Positions 50,698 through 58,577 are shown, counted from the first letter of the stretch. The stretch is DNA of 64,000 nucleotides from JAHFUI01 sp039931615 (GCA_039931615.1 JBDTRR010000025.1:1-64000), one strand, 5' to 3'. Notes: a model not told the origin generated them from the letters alone. Translations and numbers: made by a program.

Positions 50698-50721
50698 CGG
50701 TTTACTCCGTGGTCTTCCGAA

Positions 50722-50763
50722 TTCCTAATTCCTAATTCCCAATTCCTAATTGCGAATCGTGAA
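50722..50763 (-). repeat. 7-nt-period array, TTAGGAA variant
   Basis: Six consecutive 7-nt units on the plus strand: TTCCTAA, TTCCTAA, TTCCCAA, TTCCTAA, TTGCGAA, TCGTGAA. Read on the minus strand (sense of DUF6152) they give TTAGGAA. Confidence 0.75.
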
Positions 50764-50795
50764 TCGCCCCCGCCCCACCCCGCCCCGCCCGCTCT

Positions 50796-51185
50796 CTACC
50801 GCCGCCCGCCTCGTCCAGCCCACGCCCACCCGTCAGCGGGCCGCCGGATGCTCTTCAGGTGGATCCGCCGCTCGGCGGCGTTGCGGCCGGGGCTCCCCGT
50901 GACGACGACCCGATCGCCCGGCTTGAGCGTCTCTTTGGTCACGCCCAGCTGGGTGAGCCTCGATGGGTTGGCCCACTCGGCGGAAAACTGCTGCAGTACC
51001 CCTTTGTCGTCCGGGGCCCTGAGGCGGACCCACGCGTGGGGCGCCCGGTATTCGAACTCCACGAGTTCGCCCTCGATCGACACCGATTGATCTTCAAGGT
51101 AGTGGGCGGGGAACGAGTGGTGCGCCGACGCCGGCGCGCCCAGCGCCGCGACGGCGGCGGCCAGAAGGAGAAGGGACGCTTTCAT
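50796..51185 (-). CDS. DUF6152 exported protein
   Basis: 129 residues with a signal peptide (1-21). The mature start AHHSFPAHYLEDQSVSIEGELVEFEYRAPHAWVRL is the DUF6152 pattern, an OB-like fold with a conserved HHS...H start. VKPGDRVVVTG-like segment follows (here LKPGDRVVVTGSPGR). His residues could bind metal. The family is abundant in Acidobacteriota and some proteobacteria, function unknown. It diverges from the GRWDGNT paralogue at 51280. Confidence 0.82.
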   Translation of the reverse strand: MKASLLLLAAAVAALGAPASAHHSFPAHYLEDQSVSIEGELVEFEYRAPHAWVRLRAPDDKGVLQQFSAEWANPSRLTQLGVTKETLKPGDRVVVTGSPGRNAAERRIHLKSIRRPADGWAWAGRGGRR

Positions 51186-51227
51186 CTGTCAGCTCCGCTG
51201 CGTAAAGACGTGATCGCCCGACCGGCC

Positions 51228-51233
51228 TATAAT
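51228..51233 (+). promoter_or_regulatory. consensus -10 element TATAAT for the gene at 51280
   Basis: An exact TATAAT in GC-rich DNA, 46 nt before the ATG. GAAAGGAG precedes the start codon, so this message has a normal leader. No clear -35 box. Confidence 0.45.
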
Positions 51234-51279
51234 ACAGCCCGATGGCCGGAGGCTTCGACCATCGGCGAAAGGAGACGGT

Positions 51280-52374
51280 ATGAACTGGCGGGTACGGCGT
51301 TTTACCGGCGTCTTGTTGGCGGTGGCGATCGTCGTCCTTGAGGCCTCGGGCTTCCACCCGGCGGCAGCGGCGCAAAGCGCTCCCGGCGCCAGGGCGGCCA
51401 GGCCCGACGCCCGGAAATCCTGGACGCCGCCGCGGACTCCCTGGGGGGATCCGGACGTCTCCGGCTACTTCACCAACAAGGACGAACAAAACGTCCCGTT
51501 CGAGCGTCCGGCCGAGTTCGCCGGACGGCAGACCATCACCGACGAGGAGTTCGCCGCCCGGGAAGAGCGCCTGCGCCAGCAGCTTCGCACCGACAATGCC
51601 GAGTTCGACCCCGCGACTGCCGACATCCGCAACGCCGGCGCAGTCGGGTCGCCGACGTCGCCGCCGCCGCACTGGCTGGACCGGCCGAAACCGAGCCGGC
51701 GGACGTCGATGATTGTCGATCCGGCCGATGGCCGGATCCCGCCACAAACGCCCGAGGGCCAGAAGCGGACGGCGGAGCGCGCCGCCGCGCGGGAGCAGGC
51801 GAGGGGCGGGCGGGGTCCCGCCGATTCCTACATCGACCGCAGCCTCTACGACCGGTGCATCACGCGCGGCCTCCCCGGATCGATGATGCCGGCCATCTAC
51901 GGCAACGCCTACCAGATCGTGCAGGGGCCGGGCTGGGTCGGAATCCGCTACGAGATGATCCACGAAATCCGGGTCATCCCGCTCGAGACGCGCCCGCACG
52001 TGTCACCGCGCATCCGCTCTTACATGGGTGACGCCCGCGGCCGCTGGGACGGCAACACGCTGGTCGTCGAGACGACGAATTTCAGGGACGACGCGGCCTA
52101 TCGCGGCGCCAACCCCGAGGCGGTCCGTCTGATCGAACGCTTCACGCGCGTGGCGGCGGACCAGGTCGAATGGTCCGTGACGATCGACGACCCCACCACC
52201 TGGGCGCGCCCATGGACGTTCGCCATGAACCTGACGCAGGACGACACGCAGCCGGTGTTCGAATACGCCTGCCATGAAGGCAACTACGCGATGTTCAACA
52301 TCCTGACCGGCGCGCGCGCGGAGGAGAAGGCGGGACGCGCTGTGACCGGCGGCGGCGATGAAGGCGAACGGTAG
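51280..52374 (+). CDS. secreted GRWDGNT-family protein (paralogue 3)
   Basis: 364 residues with a signal peptide (about 1-32). It shares with paralogues 1 and 2 the chain TPWGDPDVSGYF, ERPAEFAGRQ, ADGRIPPQTPEG, DRCITRGLPGSMMPAIYGNAYQIVQGPGWVGIRYEMIHEIRVIP, GRWDGNTLVVETTNF, LIERFTRVA and FEYACHEGNYAMFNIL. Function unknown. It faces a divergent DUF6152 gene. The repeated occurrence (three copies in 50 kb) points to an expanded periplasmic family. Confidence 0.75.
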   Translation: MNWRVRRFTGVLLAVAIVVLEASGFHPAAAAQSAPGARAARPDARKSWTPPRTPWGDPDVSGYFTNKDEQNVPFERPAEFAGRQTITDEEFAAREERLRQQLRTDNAEFDPATADIRNAGAVGSPTSPPPHWLDRPKPSRRTSMIVDPADGRIPPQTPEGQKRTAERAAAREQARGGRGPADSYIDRSLYDRCITRGLPGSMMPAIYGNAYQIVQGPGWVGIRYEMIHEIRVIPLETRPHVSPRIRSYMGDARGRWDGNTLVVETTNFRDDAAYRGANPEAVRLIERFTRVAADQVEWSVTIDDPTTWARPWTFAMNLTQDDTQPVFEYACHEGNYAMFNILTGARAEEKAGRAVTGGGDEGER

Positions 52375-52378
52375 CGCG

Positions 52379-53659
52379 TTACCACGCCACCATCGCGTCC
52401 TCGAAGATCGCCGTCAACTCGGCCAGGCCGGCCGGGCGCGGCGACAACGTCGTCAGGCGCTGCTGCAGCAGCGTGCCTTCCGCCAGCGCGGGGATGTCTG
52501 ACGGTGTGTAGCCGATCGCCCGCAGGCCGTTCGGAACGCCAAGCCGCTGCATGAACCAGGTGATCCGATCGGCGACGACCTGCCCCGCCTGCGCGGGGCG
52601 GCAATCGCCGACCGCCACACCGAGAGCTTCGGCCGCCTGCAGGTGGCGCTGCGGGCTCGATGGCGCGGTGAAGCGGAAGACTGCCGGCGCGTTCAGGATC
52701 ACGGACAGACCGTGCGGCACCAGCGGGTGATCGGCCACGTAGCCGGGGGCGCGATAGCTCCGGACGTGGCCGGCAACCGGGTAGGACATCGCGTGCGGCA
52801 GGTGGACGCCGGCGTTGCCGAACCCGACCCCGGCGTACGATGCCGCCAGCAGCATCCAGGCGCGCGCCTCATCGTCGGACGGATCGTCGACCGCGCGGAC
52901 GAGAAACCGGGAGACGATGCGGAGCGCTTCGAGCGACCAGATGTCGCTGATCGGATTCGAGCCCTGATAAGGCGGCCGTTGCGACGGCCGATCCGGCCGC
53001 GGCCGCTCGGTGAACGGCAGCGCCGTATACGACTCGACCGCGTGGCTGAGGATATCGAGCCCGCTCGACGCGGCAACCGCCGCCGGCAGCGTCCGGGTGT
53101 TGTCTGGATCGAGATAGCCGAGCGTCGGCTTCAACCGCCGGCTGGAAATTCCGGTCTTGGCGTGGAGCCGTGTCACGTCGAACACGCTGACGCCGGTGGT
53201 TTCACTGCCCGTGCCGGCCGTGGTCGGAATCGCCAGCAGCGGCTTGAGCGGACCGGGGACGGCCAGGCCCCTGCCGATCGGCGGGTTCACGTAGTCGAGA
53301 AAATCGTCCGGTGGATACGCCGTGTAGAGGTTGACCGCCTTGGCGGTGTCGATCGTCGAGCCGCCGCCGACGGCGACGAAGGCATCGTAGGCGGCCTTGC
53401 CGGCGAACGCGATCGCGTCCCGGAACGATACGTCGTTCGGCTCGATCCGTACCCGGTCATAGAGGTCGTAGGCGACGCGGTTGTCCTCCAGCGACTGCCG
53501 GACGGTGTGGACCGGCGGCAGACGGCTGAGGGCGGGATCGGTCAGGACCAGCACGCGCCGGACACCGAGATCGGCGAGATCCATCCCGACCTCCCGCGTC
53601 ACGCCGGCGCCGAAACGGATCGACGACGGTGTCATCTCGAACGCTGTCTCGTTGCTCAT
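52379..53659 (-). CDS. iron-containing alcohol dehydrogenase, hydroxyacid-oxoacid transhydrogenase (HOT) type
   Basis: 426 residues from the ATG at 53659. FGAGVTREVGMDLADLGVRRVLVLTD opens the fold, and VGGGSTIDTAKAVNLY binds the nucleotide. Iron ligands lie in GLDILSHAVESY (Asp and His) and in the later VHLPHAMSYPVAGH and HPLVPHG. YDRVRIEPNDVSFRDAIAFA and DFLDYVNPPIGRG are typical of HOT (ADHFE1) rather than butanol dehydrogenase. HOT oxidises 4-hydroxybutyrate while reducing 2-oxoglutarate. Subfamily call is moderately sure. Confidence 0.85.
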   Translation of the reverse strand: MSNETAFEMTPSSIRFGAGVTREVGMDLADLGVRRVLVLTDPALSRLPPVHTVRQSLEDNRVAYDLYDRVRIEPNDVSFRDAIAFAGKAAYDAFVAVGGGSTIDTAKAVNLYTAYPPDDFLDYVNPPIGRGLAVPGPLKPLLAIPTTAGTGSETTGVSVFDVTRLHAKTGISSRRLKPTLGYLDPDNTRTLPAAVAASSGLDILSHAVESYTALPFTERPRPDRPSQRPPYQGSNPISDIWSLEALRIVSRFLVRAVDDPSDDEARAWMLLAASYAGVGFGNAGVHLPHAMSYPVAGHVRSYRAPGYVADHPLVPHGLSVILNAPAVFRFTAPSSPQRHLQAAEALGVAVGDCRPAQAGQVVADRITWFMQRLGVPNGLRAIGYTPSDIPALAEGTLLQQRLTTLSPRPAGLAELTAIFEDAMVAW

Positions 53660-54004
53660 CGCCACTCCAGACCGCCACGAACGGCGTGCCCACATCGCCT
53701 GCTTGGGAACGAAGGGTCGACCAGGGTGACGAGGTCAGGACCCTGACCAGAATAAGGCGACATTATTCTGGCCAGGGTCCTTAGCGTACGCCGGAGCCTG
53801 GTTACGCCTGTGAAAGCGGCTCGGGCTGACTGGGCGAGCTAGTCTAGTGTCCCGAATCAGAGATTCGCTGACATATTCCGAACGGGGCATCCCGCCTCGC
53901 TGCGTTGCTCATCGCTCATTTATGCTCAATAAACTCGCTCTTCACGCCTTGCGATCCGGGCGCCGCGCCCGGAATATTTGTCACCGAATCTCTGATTCGG
54001 GACA
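53660..54004. other. repeat-filled gap between the HOT gene and the HELRH protein gene
   Basis: 345 bp without a gene. It holds a strong hairpin (53738-53782) and most of a MITE-like element (53844-54008). The hairpin and MITE are separate families. Confidence 0.75.
53738..53782. repeat. 19-bp inverted repeat AGGACCCTG-CCAGAATAA
   Basis: Left arm 53738-53756, right arm 53764-53782, 7-nt loop, one mismatch. A shorter relative is at 23542-23566. It may terminate transcription or be a dispersed repeat. Confidence 0.7.
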
Positions 54005-54008
54005 CTAG
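53844..54008. mobile_element. MITE-like element with about 37-bp terminal inverted repeats
   Basis: 165 bp. The left end (53844-53880) and right end (53970-54008) are near-perfect inverted copies, both beginning CTAGTGTCCCGAATCAGAG when read inward. TA at each tip fits a TA target typical of Tc1/mariner-IS630 derived MITEs. An inner CCGGGCG/CGCCCGG hairpin lies at 53957-53973. No coding capacity or transposase in the window. Its right tip supplies the stop codon of the gene at 54005. Confidence 0.7.
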
Positions 54009-54568
54009 CGCGAAGCATTGAAGGCCGACTCGATCTCGTTCCGCACGGCGAACCCGGCCTCGATCGCGGCCCGGGTTTCGAAGGTCCCGCTGTTCGGTAC
54101 GCTGCCTTGCGAGTAGAACAGGTAGAGGGTGCTGGCGTCGACCAGTGTGCGGTTCTCGAGCACTTCGATCGCGTGGCGCAGCTCGTGTCCGATCGATCCC
54201 ATCAGATCCCGCGGCTTCTGGCGCAGGTCGATCAGGATCCGGAGAATCCGGTAATCGGCCGCGCGAGTCACTGTCATCGTCAGACAGGCCCGGACGCCGT
54301 GGCCGCAGGCGCCCGACTCGACATAGACGATGCCGTCGGTCCCCTCGATCGTCTCGAGCAGCCGCCGGAACGTCCGGGACAGGCTGGCCGCTTCGTCGAT
54401 CAACCTGCGGATCACGCCATCGGTCGAACGGACCCGCGGGCTGGCGGTGCCGGCGGCGTGGACCGGAGTCGTCGGGGTTGCGGCAGCGGTGATGGCGGCA
54501 AGCAGGCAGGCCTGGAGCGCGCAGAGACGAATCCATCGGCCCGGAGCGTCGAACGCCATCGCGCGCAC
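54005..54568 (-). CDS. secreted HELRH-motif protein, possibly truncated by the MITE
   Basis: 187 residues; ATG at 54568 or 54559. A signal segment (about 15-38) precedes a domain with SIGHELRHAIEVL (H128, E129, H132), an HExxH metallopeptidase-like motif also seen in related Acidobacteriota proteins. ILIDLRQKPRDLMG precedes it. The TAG stop (54005-54007) lies in the terminal repeat of the MITE, so the original C-terminus may have been longer. Protease activity is not proven. Confidence 0.65.
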   Translation of the reverse strand: MRAMAFDAPGRWIRLCALQACLLAAITAAATPTTPVHAAGTASPRVRSTDGVIRRLIDEAASLSRTFRRLLETIEGTDGIVYVESGACGHGVRACLTMTVTRAADYRILRILIDLRQKPRDLMGSIGHELRHAIEVLENRTLVDASTLYLFYSQGSVPNSGTFETRAAIEAGFAVRNEIESAFNASR

Positions 54569-54774
54569 CTCGTCGCTCGCGCGGCCTCGTTCGGAGCGAT
54601 TCCAGCCGATCGAAGAGTGATCCGGCTGGTGTCAGCTCGATCGCCCCGTCGACAACTCTGGGATCCGGGAATGCCGGCGCGCTTGTTCTCGCCCTTAGAC
54701 GGATGTCGATGCGCAGAAGTTGACTGAATTGTTCGTCAGGGTTGTCCGGACCGGTCGAGACCAGGCGCATGCAC

Positions 54775-54780
54775 TACAAT
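54775..54780 (+). promoter_or_regulatory. candidate -10 element (TACAAT), leaderless start
   Basis: TACAAT ends 7 nt before the ATG at 54788. No ribosome-binding site between. Confidence 0.4.
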
Positions 54781-54787
54781 CGCCTCG

Positions 54788-55861
54788 ATGCGCCTGCGGT
54801 CACGCGCGCGTTGCGCCGCTCTGTTTCTCGCCGTCTGCCTGTGGAGCGTGTTCCTGGCTGGCGGCGTCCGGGCCGCCGACACGCTGCCGCCCCGCCTCGC
54901 GGATGGGGAGTTCTGGAGCATCGTGCAGGGCTTCTCCGAGCGCCCTGGATCGTTCCCGTCCGACAACCTGCTGTCGAACGAACGGGGGCTGCAGGCGATC
55001 ATTCCCGAGCTGACGCGCCAGGTCCCGGCCGGCGGCGTCTACCTTGGCGTCGGTCCCGAGCAGAACTTCACCTACATGGTGGCGCTGCGGCCGCGGATGG
55101 CGTTCATCTTCGACATCAGGCGCGGCAACATGGCGCTGCACCTGATCTACAAAGCGCTGTTCGAGATGTCAGCCGACCGCGCCGAGTTCGTCTCCCGGCT
55201 GTTCTGCAGAAAGCGGCCGGCCGGCCTGAGCGCCAGCTCGCCGGTGGCGGAAATCTTCGACGCGGTCGGGCGCGTCGTCACGACCGAATCCGACTATGTC
55301 GCCAACGTCCGGGCCGTGGTCAGCCACCTGACCCGGACGCACGGCTTCCCGCTCTCGGCCGACGACCTGCTGCGGCTGCAGCACGATTATCGGGCGTTTT
55401 TTCTCTATGGGCCCGCCATCCAGTATTCCTCCAACAAGAACGGCGGTCGCCGCGCCAACGAGCCGACCTACGCCGATCTGATGGCCGCCACCGACGGCGG
55501 CGGCGAGCTCCGTGCCTTCCTGGCCAGCGAAGAGTCGTTCCTCTTCCTGAAGCGGCTGGAAACCGACAACCTTGTCGTCCCGCTGATCGGCAACTTCGTC
55601 GGCGCGAAGGCGATCCGCGCCGTTGGCGATTACCTGAGGCAGCGGAGCGCCACGGTATCGGTGTTCTACCTGTCGAACGTCGAGCAGTACCTGATGCAGG
55701 ACGACACCTGGCCGCGCTTCTGCGCCAATGTCGCCGCGCTGCCGCTCGGCGAGACCAGCACCTTCATCCGCTCGATTCGCGATCGGACGCCGAACTCGCC
55801 GTTCGCGCTGATTTCAGAGCTCGGTCGCATGCCGGACGAAGTGAAGAACTGCGGCGTCTGA
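54788..55861 (+). CDS. exported LIC_10091-like protein, function unknown
   Basis: 357 residues with a signal peptide (about 1-29). FSERPGSFPSDNLLSNERGLQAIIPEL and GVYLGVGPEQNFTYMVALRPRMAFIFDIRRGNMALHLIYKALFEMSADRAEFVSRLF resemble LIC_10091-type proteins with a methyltransferase-like Rossmann fold. The sequence GVGPEQN replaces the usual SAM-binding glycine loop, so activity is doubtful. ETDNLVVPLIGNFVGAKAIRAVGDYLR and VSVFYLSNVEQYL continue the fold. The family call is from pattern memory. Confidence 0.6.
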   Translation: MRLRSRARCAALFLAVCLWSVFLAGGVRAADTLPPRLADGEFWSIVQGFSERPGSFPSDNLLSNERGLQAIIPELTRQVPAGGVYLGVGPEQNFTYMVALRPRMAFIFDIRRGNMALHLIYKALFEMSADRAEFVSRLFCRKRPAGLSASSPVAEIFDAVGRVVTTESDYVANVRAVVSHLTRTHGFPLSADDLLRLQHDYRAFFLYGPAIQYSSNKNGGRRANEPTYADLMAATDGGGELRAFLASEESFLFLKRLETDNLVVPLIGNFVGAKAIRAVGDYLRQRSATVSVFYLSNVEQYLMQDDTWPRFCANVAALPLGETSTFIRSIRDRTPNSPFALISELGRMPDEVKNCGV

Positions 55862-55874
55862 GCAACAACGCAGT

Positions 55875-56267
55875 CTAGAGGACGATCAGGCCGCGGCGCA
55901 CGGCGCGGCGAACCGTATCGGTCCGATTCACGGCGCCCAGTTTTCCGGCGATCGACGCGACGTGGAACTTGACCGTCTGGTCGCTGATGCCGAGCGCGCT
56001 GGCGATCGCCTTGTTCGGCAGCCCTTCCGCCAGCAGCCCCAGCACCCCGCGTTCCCGCGCCGTCAACGGTTCCACCCCGCTGTCGGCATCGTCGCCGATC
56101 TGGAGCGGCGCGTCCGGTCGCGCCATCACGATCGCCTCGGCGTCGGCGCCCATCCGGCGGGCGTCCGCCGGAGAGAGGGCTTCACCGACGATCTCGATCG
56201 AGGTGCCGTCGAGTTGTGATCGAAGCCGTGCCCGATCGCGGGCCGGGCCGACGAGGATGACACGCAT
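55875..56267 (-). CDS. LuxR-family HTH regulator with short receiver-like N-terminus
   Basis: 130 residues. The C-terminal LuxR helix-turn-helix is complete: LTARERGVLGLLAEGLPNKAIASALGISDQTVKFHVASIAGKLG (about 69-112). The N-terminus (MRVILVGPARDRARLRSQL...AEAIVMARPD) looks like a shrunken receiver domain without a phosphorylatable Asp and without room for a full fold. The regulated genes are unknown. It lies downstream of the HtrA-like gene, with a palindromic repeat between. Confidence 0.85.
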   Translation of the reverse strand: MRVILVGPARDRARLRSQLDGTSIEIVGEALSPADARRMGADAEAIVMARPDAPLQIGDDADSGVEPLTARERGVLGLLAEGLPNKAIASALGISDQTVKFHVASIAGKLGAVNRTDTVRRAVRRGLIVL

Positions 56268-56290
56268 ACGTGGTCGCGTTTGTCTCTATC

Positions 56291-56317
56291 CTACGTAGTG
56301 TCCGGCTTCAGCCGGAC
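56291..56317. repeat. TACGTAGTGTCCGGCTTCAGCCGGAC palindrome, copy at 56.3 kb
   Basis: GTCCGGC-TTCA-GCCGGAC hairpin with a TACGTA prefix. Related units lie at 63305-63407 and (diverged) at 24530-24560. It separates the LuxR and HtrA-like genes. Confidence 0.7.
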
Positions 56318-56338
56318 CGTGACGATCCGCGATGGCAA

Positions 56339-57223
56339 TTACGCGCTCGGGCGTTCTCCGACCACCACGGTCACCTCGACTGCCGTACCGCCGCGCCGGA
56401 TCCGCAGCGACAACGCGTCGCCGATCGGGGTGTCGAGCAGCCGGTCCATCAGGTCCTGCGGCGATTCGACCGGGTGCCCGTCGAGCGCGACCAGTAAATC
56501 GCCGACGAACACGCCGCCGAGCGCCGCCGGACTCCCGTCCGTCACGGCGACGACGAGCACGGCGTCGGTGCGGCCGTCGACGGCTTGACTCGGCGGCAGG
56601 CTGAGCGGTTGTCCTGCAATGCCCAGATATCCCCGCTTGATCCGGCCGTGTTCCAGAACGGTGCCGACCGTCCTCCACGCGATCGCCGTCGGAATCACCA
56701 CGCCAAGACCGCGAATCGACGCCGCCGTCGCAATGCCGAGCAATCCGCCGCCCGTGTCGACAAACGCGCCGCCGGCAAATCCGTCGTGCATCGGTGCAGA
56801 GGTGCGGATGACTTGATCGATGGCGCGGTGGCGGCCGGTCGGCAGCGGACCGCCGATCACCGAGACGATGCCGGCGCTGGCGGTGACCGCGTTGCTCCAC
56901 GATCGCGCCACCGCGATCGCAAGATGGCCGACGCGCGCCGCGGCGCCGGCCGGTGCGATCGGGGGTGCGGCCAGGCCGGCGACGCGCAGGACGGCGAGGT
57001 TGGTTGTCGGATCCCACCCGACCAGCTCGGCATCGAACGTCTGGCCGTCGTCCTGCCGGACGCGCAGACCATCCTCGCCGCCGAGCGTGCGGATCGTGGT
57101 GACGACGACACCGTTGCTATGGACCAAGCCGCTGGCCGGACGACGACGGCCGTGGACCTGGACGACGGAAGGGGCGACGGCCGCGACAGCGTCCGCCATT
57201 TGGGTCGAGAGTTCATTCAGCAT
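56339..57223 (-). CDS. HtrA/S1C-fold protein with PDZ domain, catalytic triad lost
   Basis: 294 residues, no signal peptide. The trypsin-like fold is readable from SGLVHSNGVVVTTIRTL to GGGLLGIATAASIRGLGVVIPTAIAW. All three catalytic positions are changed: His to R45 (TTIRTL), Asp to N75 (DPTTNLAVL), Ser to A150 (GFAGGAFVD). The PDZ domain (about 195-285) has RGYLGIAGQPLSLP and GSPAALGGVFVGDLLVALDGHPV. It is probably a binding or chaperone-like protein, not a protease. It reads toward the LuxR gene. Confidence 0.85.
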   Translation of the reverse strand: MLNELSTQMADAVAAVAPSVVQVHGRRRPASGLVHSNGVVVTTIRTLGGEDGLRVRQDDGQTFDAELVGWDPTTNLAVLRVAGLAAPPIAPAGAAARVGHLAIAVARSWSNAVTASAGIVSVIGGPLPTGRHRAIDQVIRTSAPMHDGFAGGAFVDTGGGLLGIATAASIRGLGVVIPTAIAWRTVGTVLEHGRIKRGYLGIAGQPLSLPPSQAVDGRTDAVLVVAVTDGSPAALGGVFVGDLLVALDGHPVESPQDLMDRLLDTPIGDALSLRIRRGGTAVEVTVVVGERPSA

Positions 57224-57368
57224 GCGGCGATTCTGACAAACGCGGCCGCGCGCCGCATCACCCGAATGGGCGGCCGCGCAGAACCGGCTCTCGCCCGTCG
57301 GGTCCGGCTTCAGAGCCTGAGAAAAAATCGGGCGTCATGCTGGCGTCAGAGCCTGCTGACGTCGTCGT

Positions 57369-57412
57369 GCAGGCCTTCAGGCCTGCCGTGTCGGGCGGAC
57401 CTAAGGGTCCGC
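57369..57412. repeat. paired palindromes GCAGGCCT-TC-AGGCCTGC and GCGGACCTAAGGGTCCGC
   Basis: Two adjacent hairpins (57369-57386 and 57395-57412), the first being the same family as 38748-38765. They lie between the HtrA-like and LLM genes. Confidence 0.7.
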
Positions 57413-57503
57413 ACTACTTCAGTAGATTGTTTCGCACGCTCTTCAGGTGGACCGGACCGCGGAAGGCGCTCAGTCGTGGACTGTGGTGTACGCTCGGTAT
57501 CAG

Positions 57504-58505
57504 ATGTCACTTCGACTCAGCGTGCTCGATCAATCGCCGGTCGCGGAGGGCTCGACCGGGGCGGCGGCGTTGCGGAACTCCATCGATCTGGCGCAGTGCG
57601 CCGAGCAGGCGGGCTATCATCGCTACTGGGTCGCCGAGCACCACGGCACACCGATGCTCGCGTGTGCCAGCCCGGAGGTGCTGATCGGCGCGATCGCCGC
57701 CGCGACCGGGCGGATTCGTGTCGGCAGCGGCGGCGTCATGCTGCCCCATTACAGTCCGCTCAAGGTCGCCGAGACCTTCAGTATGTTGAGCGCCCTGCAT
57801 CCCGATCGCATCGATCTCGCGGTCGGACGGGCGCCGGGCAGCGATCCGCTCACGGCGTTTGCGCTGCAGCGCGATCGGCGGCACCCGGCGCCGGACGATT
57901 TCCCCCAGCAGCTGGTCGAACTGCTCGCCTATCTCTGGGATCGCATGCCGCCGGATCATCGGTTCGCCCGTCTCGCCGCCCTGCCGGGCCGGCCGGCGCG
58001 GCCCGACATCTGGCTGCTCGGCTCGTCACCGCAGAGCGGCGAGTGGGCCGCCGAGCTGGGGCTGCCCTACGCGTTCGCCGACTTCATCAACCCGCTGGGC
58101 GCGGCGATTGCCGCCCACTACCGCCAGCGCTTCGCGCCGTCGCCCGGCAACCCGGCGCCACGGGTGACCGCGGCGGCGTGGGTCCTCTGCGCCGAGACCG
58201 ACGATGAGGCGGAACGGCTCGCCGCGAGCAGCCGGATGGCCTTCACGCTGTTCCTGCGGGGGACCTTCATCCCGGTCCCCCCGGTCGAGACCGCGCTCGA
58301 TTTCCTGGCGCGGCATCCGGGCAGCGTCGAGGCATTGGGCCAGCGCCGACGGAGCATTGTCGGATCGCCGGCCCGGGTGCGGGCGGCGATCGAGTCGCTC
58401 GCTGCCGAGTACGGCGCGGAGGAGGTGATGATCGTGACGATTACCTACGATCACGCCGCCCGGCGCCGATCCTACCAGTTGATCGCCGACGCCTTCGGAG
58501 CCTAG
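57504..58505 (+). CDS. LLM-class flavin-dependent oxidoreductase (luciferase-like)
   Basis: 333 residues from the ATG at 57504. Matches the MsnO8/YhbW-type group: LSVLDQSPVAEGSTGAAALRNSIDLAQCAEQAGYHRYWVAEHHGTPMLACASPEVLIGAIAAAT, then RVGSGGVMLPHYSPLKVAETFSML, RIDLAVGRAPGSDP and GSSPQSGEWAAELGLPYAFADFINP. It uses reduced FMN as a substrate with oxygen. The target is unknown. Convergent with the DUF3574 gene across an AT-rich inverted repeat. Confidence 0.92.
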   Translation: MSLRLSVLDQSPVAEGSTGAAALRNSIDLAQCAEQAGYHRYWVAEHHGTPMLACASPEVLIGAIAAATGRIRVGSGGVMLPHYSPLKVAETFSMLSALHPDRIDLAVGRAPGSDPLTAFALQRDRRHPAPDDFPQQLVELLAYLWDRMPPDHRFARLAALPGRPARPDIWLLGSSPQSGEWAAELGLPYAFADFINPLGAAIAAHYRQRFAPSPGNPAPRVTAAAWVLCAETDDEAERLAASSRMAFTLFLRGTFIPVPPVETALDFLARHPGSVEALGQRRRSIVGSPARVRAAIESLAAEYGAEEVMIVTITYDHAARRRSYQLIADAFGA

Positions 58506-58516
58506 CGGCTGAACAA

Positions 58517-58574
58517 TTCACGATTCACAATTCACGATTCACAATCTTGTAAATTGTGAATCGTGAATTGTAAA
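58517..58574. repeat. 7-nt-period arrays in inverted orientation, forming a perfect 19-bp hairpin
   Basis: Units TTCACGA (58517), TTCACAA (58524), TTCACGA (58531), TTCACAA (58538), then TTGTGAA (58554), TCGTGAA (58561), TTGTAAA (58568). Arms 58527-58545 and 58553-58571 pair perfectly with a 7-nt loop. Sits between two convergent genes, so it may be a bidirectional terminator. Confidence 0.8.
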
Positions 58575-58577
58575 TTC

